From the NCBI RefSeq assembly GCF_029688735.1, contig NZ_JARULD010000001.1:248001-312000 (forward strand): DNA of 64,000 bases, in the 5' to 3' direction. The notes below the pieces were generated by a model, which was not told where the DNA came from, did no database searches, and was given only the letters and a program-made list of their open reading frames with translations. The translations under genes were made by a program, and so were the position numbers. This DNA is from Qipengyuania flavescens (GTDB lineage: Bacteria > Pseudomonadota > Alphaproteobacteria > Sphingomonadales > Sphingomonadaceae). Positions within the stretch are counted from its first letter, which is position 1. Every line of letters begins with the position of its first letter. This document shows, piece after piece, positions 62,834 through 64,000 of this stretch.

Positions 62834-63427
62834 TTACGCGATCGCGCGCGATTTCCTGAGCAACTGGTAGGCTTCCACCACCCGGCCAAGCCGCGCTTCG
62901 TGGCGCCGGTCCCCGCCGTTACGATCCGGGTGGTAACGGCGCACCAACTCGGAGTAGCGGCGGCGCAGCCGTTGGCGGTCGATGTTCGTGCCGAGACCCA
63001 TGGTCTCCAGCGCTTCGGCCTCTTCGCGGCTGAAGCGCCCATCCATCGCCATCTCCGCTTCGCGCCGCGCGCGGCTGCGGATACCTGCCGCCCGCGCGGA
63101 GATTGCGTCCAGCGGATCGTCGTAATCGGCCCAGCGCGGCATGCCGTCGACACCGGCGGTCGGGCGGTACGCCGGTTGTTCGGTCCGCCAGCCCGCACCC
63201 GGAGCCTGCGCGTGGTAGATTTCCTCCGCGCTCATGCCTTCGAACCAGTCGTATCCCGCGTTGAATTCGCGCACGTGATCGAGGCACAGCCATTGCCACT
63301 CGCCAGGTCCGTCGAAACCGTGCCCGCGGCCACCGGGGGCGCGAAATTCGCCGGGCTCCTCGCAAGTGGGGTGGGCGCAGACCCTGCCGGTATCTTCGTA
63401 TCGTCCGTGGAACCTCGTCTGGCGCAT
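62834..63427 (-). CDS. J-domain protein with C-terminal DnaJ domain
   Basis: 197 aa. The N-terminal half has four Cys/His-containing turns (RVCAHPTCEEPGEFRAPGG, WLCLDH) that may bind zinc. The C-terminal 60 residues form a J domain with the HPD motif in RYHPDRNGGD, preceded by RQRLRRRYSELV. It would stimulate DnaK on a specific client. In alphaproteobacteria this gene is typically next to bolA and cobS; here cobS lies 3.1 kb further downstream of it, after the HxlR gene set. Divergent from bolA by 60 bases. Confidence 0.88.
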   Translation of the reverse strand: MRQTRFHGRYEDTGRVCAHPTCEEPGEFRAPGGRGHGFDGPGEWQWLCLDHVREFNAGYDWFEGMSAEEIYHAQAPGAGWRTEQPAYRPTAGVDGMPRWADYDDPLDAISARAAGIRSRARREAEMAMDGRFSREEAEALETMGLGTNIDRQRLRRRYSELVRRYHPDRNGGDRRHEARLGRVVEAYQLLRKSRAIA

Positions 63428-63487
63428 TCGTTGTAGAATGGGGAGCGATGCTCGCCATGCAAACCCCGCAAGAGGAGAAATTGCCCA

Positions 63488-63760
63488 ATGGCCGGAAAAG
63501 TACAGCAAGAAATGGAAGCGCTTCTGACGGAGGCTTTCGAGCCCACGCGGCTGGAAGTGATCAACGACAGCGCCAAGCACCACGGGCATTCGGGCGACGA
63601 CGGCAGCGGCGAGTCGCACTTTACCATCGTCATCGAGGCGGCGGCCTTCGCCGAGAAGTCCCGGCTCGAACGCCAGCGGATGGTCAACAAGGCGCTGGGC
63701 GACATTCCTGGCGAGCGGGTTCATGCGCTCGCCATTCAGGCCTCGGCGCCGACGCCATGA
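63488..63760 (+). CDS. BolA-family protein
   Basis: 90 aa. LEVINDSAKHHGHSGDDG is the BolA glutaredoxin- and Fe-S-interacting loop with its conserved His, and RQRMVNKALGD the helix-turn-helix-like segment. BolA proteins partner with monothiol glutaredoxins in Fe-S trafficking and act as regulators. Its stop overlaps the next gene start (ATGA). Confidence 0.93.
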   Translation: MAGKVQQEMEALLTEAFEPTRLEVINDSAKHHGHSGDDGSGESHFTIVIEAAAFAEKSRLERQRMVNKALGDIPGERVHALAIQASAPTP

Positions 63761-64000
63761 CGTCGCCCGCCTACGATCTCTGGTATTGGCCATCGATCCA
63801 GGGACGCGGCGAGTTCGTGCGTCTATTCATGGCAGCCGCCGGGATTCCATACCGCGACCGGGCGCGAACCGGTGATGCGCGGGCGCTGGTCGAAGATATG
63901 GAGGCGCGCGAAAAGAGCGGCCAGTTCGCGCCTTATGCGCCGCCGTATCTGGTCGAGCGGGAGAGCGGCTTCGCTATCGCTCAGGTCGCGCATATTCTCA
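63757..64000 (+). CDS. Glutathione S-transferase, 5' part
   Basis: The first 81 codons of a second GST, cut by the window end. DLWYWPSIQGRGEFVRLFMA is the start of the thioredoxin-like domain and APPYLVERESGFAIAQ carries the cis-Pro and the Gln/Ser before the glutathione contact. It is divergent in sequence from the GST at 61743. The ATG overlaps the bolA stop. Confidence 0.85.
   Translation, partial: MTSPAYDLWYWPSIQGRGEFVRLFMAAAGIPYRDRARTGDARALVEDMEAREKSGQFAPYAPPYLVERESGFAIAQVAHIL

Overview
The window is a gene-dense stretch of a GC-rich alphaproteobacterial chromosome, most likely a member of Sphingomonadales close to Erythrobacter (Erythrobacteraceae). The grounds are inference from gene content: a class I lysyl-tRNA synthetase, a LOV-type HWE-family histidine kinase of the sort known from Erythrobacter, a ctaC-ctaD-ctaB-ctaG-ctaE oxidase operon, CobS next to a J-domain/BolA locus, RcnB-like and glycine-zipper envelope proteins, and a plant-type glutamate-cysteine ligase. 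I see no rRNA, tRNA, CRISPR array, prophage, insertion sequence or plasmid function. Almost everything is housekeeping or envelope and stress metabolism.

Layout. 1-5.3 kb: the 3' end of ettA, then a less GC-rich, gene-poor stretch (934-1881) with a strong hairpin, an orphan ORF and a C10G9 tract, followed by an FKBP-type isomerase, an OmpA-domain protein, a PNPOx-like protein and an Arg-rich RcnB-like protein. 5.3-10.6 kb: cytochrome b561, a prolyl-4-hydroxylase-like oxygenase, a frameshifted LOV histidine kinase, lysS and an orphan secreted protein. 10.7-21.3 kb: a DinG-like helicase with SixA, a PagL-like protein, soxR with a clear SoxR box facing a glyoxalase-fold gene, ArsR, YedK/HMCES, ubiA, rsmE, gshA, a monooxygenase-fold protein and an ICMT-like membrane protein. 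21.4-36 kb: bamB with a YfgM-like TPR protein, a glycosyltransferase, a hydrolase, selO, astD, envelope proteins, rarD, patatin-pyrC, ygfZ, and a divergent TetR/PF10118 pair with duplicated operator palindromes.

36-50 kb: rpmA-rplU, a lipoprotein with an Fnr-type regulator, a membrane protein behind a perfect FNR box, and then a long run of minus-strand genes. In transcription order these are ctaC, ctaD, an epoxide-hydrolase-like gene, ctaB, a 39-codon membrane peptide, ctaG, ctaE, SURF1, thrC, a methyltransferase, folB, a small orphan, moaD and moaE. 50-56.4 kb: a tightly packed plus-strand operon pyrE-pdxJ-acpS-lepB-AI-2E exporter-DUF3089-ruvX-two thioesterases. 56.4-64 kb: a class A penicillin-binding protein, cobS without an adjacent cobT, a DUF2236 protein, an HxlR regulator facing DUF1428-GST-SRPBCC genes, and a J-domain gene facing bolA and a truncated second GST.

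The most interesting signals are regulatory or structural rather than a new multi-gene system: the LOV kinase frameshift at a UGAC context, the SoxR box, the FNR box beside its likely regulator, tandem TetR palindromes, a Lys/Ala-rich tail on ribosomal protein L21, the unannotated 39-codon gene in the cytochrome oxidase operon, and three convergent gene pairs that share a single CTAG as both stop codons. I did not find convincing evidence of an undescribed defence, secretion or biosynthetic system.
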